The translations under genes and the position numbers were made by a program. The notes beneath the pieces were generated by a model. That model worked only from the letters and a program-made list of their open reading frames with translations. It ran no database searches and had not been told where the DNA came from. A DNA stretch of 7,027 bases from NCBI GenBank assembly GCA_030642885.1, contig DAOWMX010000117.1, positions 1 to 7,027 on the forward strand, written 5' to 3'. The DNA is from Anaerolineales bacterium (GTDB lineage: Bacteria > Chloroflexota > Anaerolineae > Anaerolineales > E44-bin32). Below, one piece after another: positions 6,437-7,027 of this stretch. Every line of letters begins with the position of its first letter. Position 1 is the stretch's first letter.

Positions 6437-6874
6437 GTGGTGGAGATCCATGATTCAATCGAAATTCAAGCATCGGAGGAAACCGTGTGGGAGTTCATCT
6501 CTCAACTGGAGAATATCACACGCTGGTACACCAAGATGGTTGGCTATTGGCCGCTTGGCGATGGAAACATGGGGGTTGGCAGCTACTTCCGCCTGGACTG
6601 GACCGTGAGCGACCATGCAGAACCTTGCGAGTGCAATATTTTGACATGGGTACTCCCAACGGAGATCAGTTTTCAATTGAGCAACATCGATATGGTGGAG
6701 GCGGACATCACCTGGATGATCGCCGGGCAGAACGGGAGCACACGCGTGGAAGTGCGCGAATCGATCGATATGGCACATTCGGGTCGCTTTGAGGATCGCT
6801 TCTTTGTGGGTCCCGAAGCCGAAAGCAGGCTGCTGGAAAATCTTAAAACGCTCAAGGGGTTGCTGGAATCTTGA
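6437..6874 (+). CDS. SRPBCC (START/Bet v1-fold) family protein
   Basis: The 145-residue soluble product has no signal or membrane segment. Start codon GTG 6437 (or the adjacent GTG 6440) was chosen because a perfect GGAGGT (6425-6430) lies six (or nine) bases upstream. A GTG at 6410 would add nine unconvincing residues (MRRKIGGHA). The N-terminus DSIEIQASEETVWEFISQLE, then NITRW, is the classic opening of SRPBCC proteins: a first strand, the P/S-EEVW helix and a Trp at the end of helix 2. Alternating strands follow, including ISFQLSNID and VEVRESID, and an amphipathic C-terminal helix (about 126-144, ESRLLENLKTLKGLLES) that normally lids the hydrophobic cavity. The fold binds lipids, polyketides or other hydrophobic ligands; ligand and reaction cannot be inferred. 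It lies 98 nt after the channel gene, so it may be independently expressed. Confidence 0.85.
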   Translation: MVEIHDSIEIQASEETVWEFISQLENITRWYTKMVGYWPLGDGNMGVGSYFRLDWTVSDHAEPCECNILTWVLPTEISFQLSNIDMVEADITWMIAGQNGSTRVEVRESIDMAHSGRFEDRFFVGPEAESRLLENLKTLKGLLES

Positions 6875-6901
6875 TCGGGGTTGCAGCTTGATAAGCGACA
6901 A

Positions 6902-6928
6902 TCGAACATGGTGACATGGATGGTTCGA
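6902..6928 (+). promoter_or_regulatory. Inverted repeat just before the last gene
   Basis: TCGAAC (6902-6907) and GTTCGA (6923-6928) are perfect complements around a 15-nt spacer, ending one base before the AAAGGAG Shine-Dalgarno string (6930-6936). It could be an operator or an RNA hairpin next to the ribosome binding site. Six pairs alone could be chance. Confidence 0.25.
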
Positions 6929-6942
6929 CAAAGGAGATTGGA

Positions 6943-7027
6943 ATGACAACCTATGTTGAAGTGGCTCAAACTCTGGTCGCGGCAGGCTATCTGACCGATG
7001 CCGACGTTGAGGCAGCCGCGATGGTGT
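6943..7027 (+). CDS. Start of an unidentified gene, cut by the window end
   Basis: The ATG at 6943 has a strong AAAGGAG (6930-6936) six bases upstream. The frame stays open for 28 codons to the last base, with no stop. The visible N-terminus (MTTYVEVAQTLVAAGYLTDA, then DVEAAAMV) is soluble, acidic and Ala-rich, and reads as two short amphipathic helices around GYLTDADV. No signal peptide or membrane segment is seen in this part. I do not recognise the family. A 12-codon frame (6908-6946, MVTWMVRQRRLE) ends with its TGA overlapping this ATG as ATGA, but it lacks a ribosome binding site and is probably chance. Confidence 0.7.
   Translation, partial: MTTYVEVAQTLVAAGYLTDADVEAAAMV

Noticed and set aside
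6408..6608. ATG-started 66-codon frame with AAGGGGA upstream
   Set aside because: It overlaps the SRPBCC coding sequence in another frame, and its product has no domain pattern, whereas the overlapping SRPBCC frame has a clear family signature and its own perfect ribosome site.

Overview
The window looks like chromosomal DNA from an environmental bacterium, most plausibly a member of the Chloroflexota (Anaerolineae-like). This rests on the overall character of the proteins, a Thr/Pro/Gln-rich linker behind a lipobox (TPQPTAVPS) of the kind common in Chloroflexota exported proteins, moderately high GC and strong GGAGG-type ribosome binding sites. It is an inference; no marker gene is present. 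All supported genes lie on the + strand.

Layout. 22-240 is a wrecked remnant of a bile acid:sodium symporter (BASS) family gene, carrying a clear N-terminus, a frameshift and what may be the original C-terminal tail. 241-491 has no recognisable gene, only a GC-rich hairpin and an AT-rich candidate promoter. 492-782 encodes a small conserved-looking three-helix membrane protein of unknown function. 783-931 is a structured leader with a 12-bp stem-loop, followed by a second stem whose 3' arm carries an 11-nt match to the T-box core. 932-2725 is a full SulP/SLC26 anion transporter with a C-terminal STAS domain. After a 248-nt gap come three tightly spaced genes: a CPA1-type Na+(K+)/H+ antiporter (2974-4314), a six-helix HdeD/DUF308 protein (4337-4912) and an MscS-type mechanosensitive channel with a predicted lipoprotein signal peptide (4920-6338). 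They are followed by a small SRPBCC-fold protein (6437-6874, GTG start) and the first 28 codons of an unidentified gene running off the end (6943-7027).

How they may work together. Five consecutive intact genes encode membrane proteins, and the recognisable ones deal with anion import, cation/proton exchange, acid-stress-like membrane function and osmotic relief. The simplest reading is an ion, pH and turgor homeostasis island. A SulP transporter beside a cation/proton antiporter, with a BASS-family relic upstream, also recalls Na+-dependent bicarbonate uptake modules (BicA-type SulP, SbtA, Na+/H+ antiporter), but substrate specificity cannot be read from this sequence. The antiporter, DUF308 and MscS genes (gaps of 22 and 7 nt) very probably share a transcript. 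I see no CRISPR array, tRNA, rRNA, transposase or integrase.
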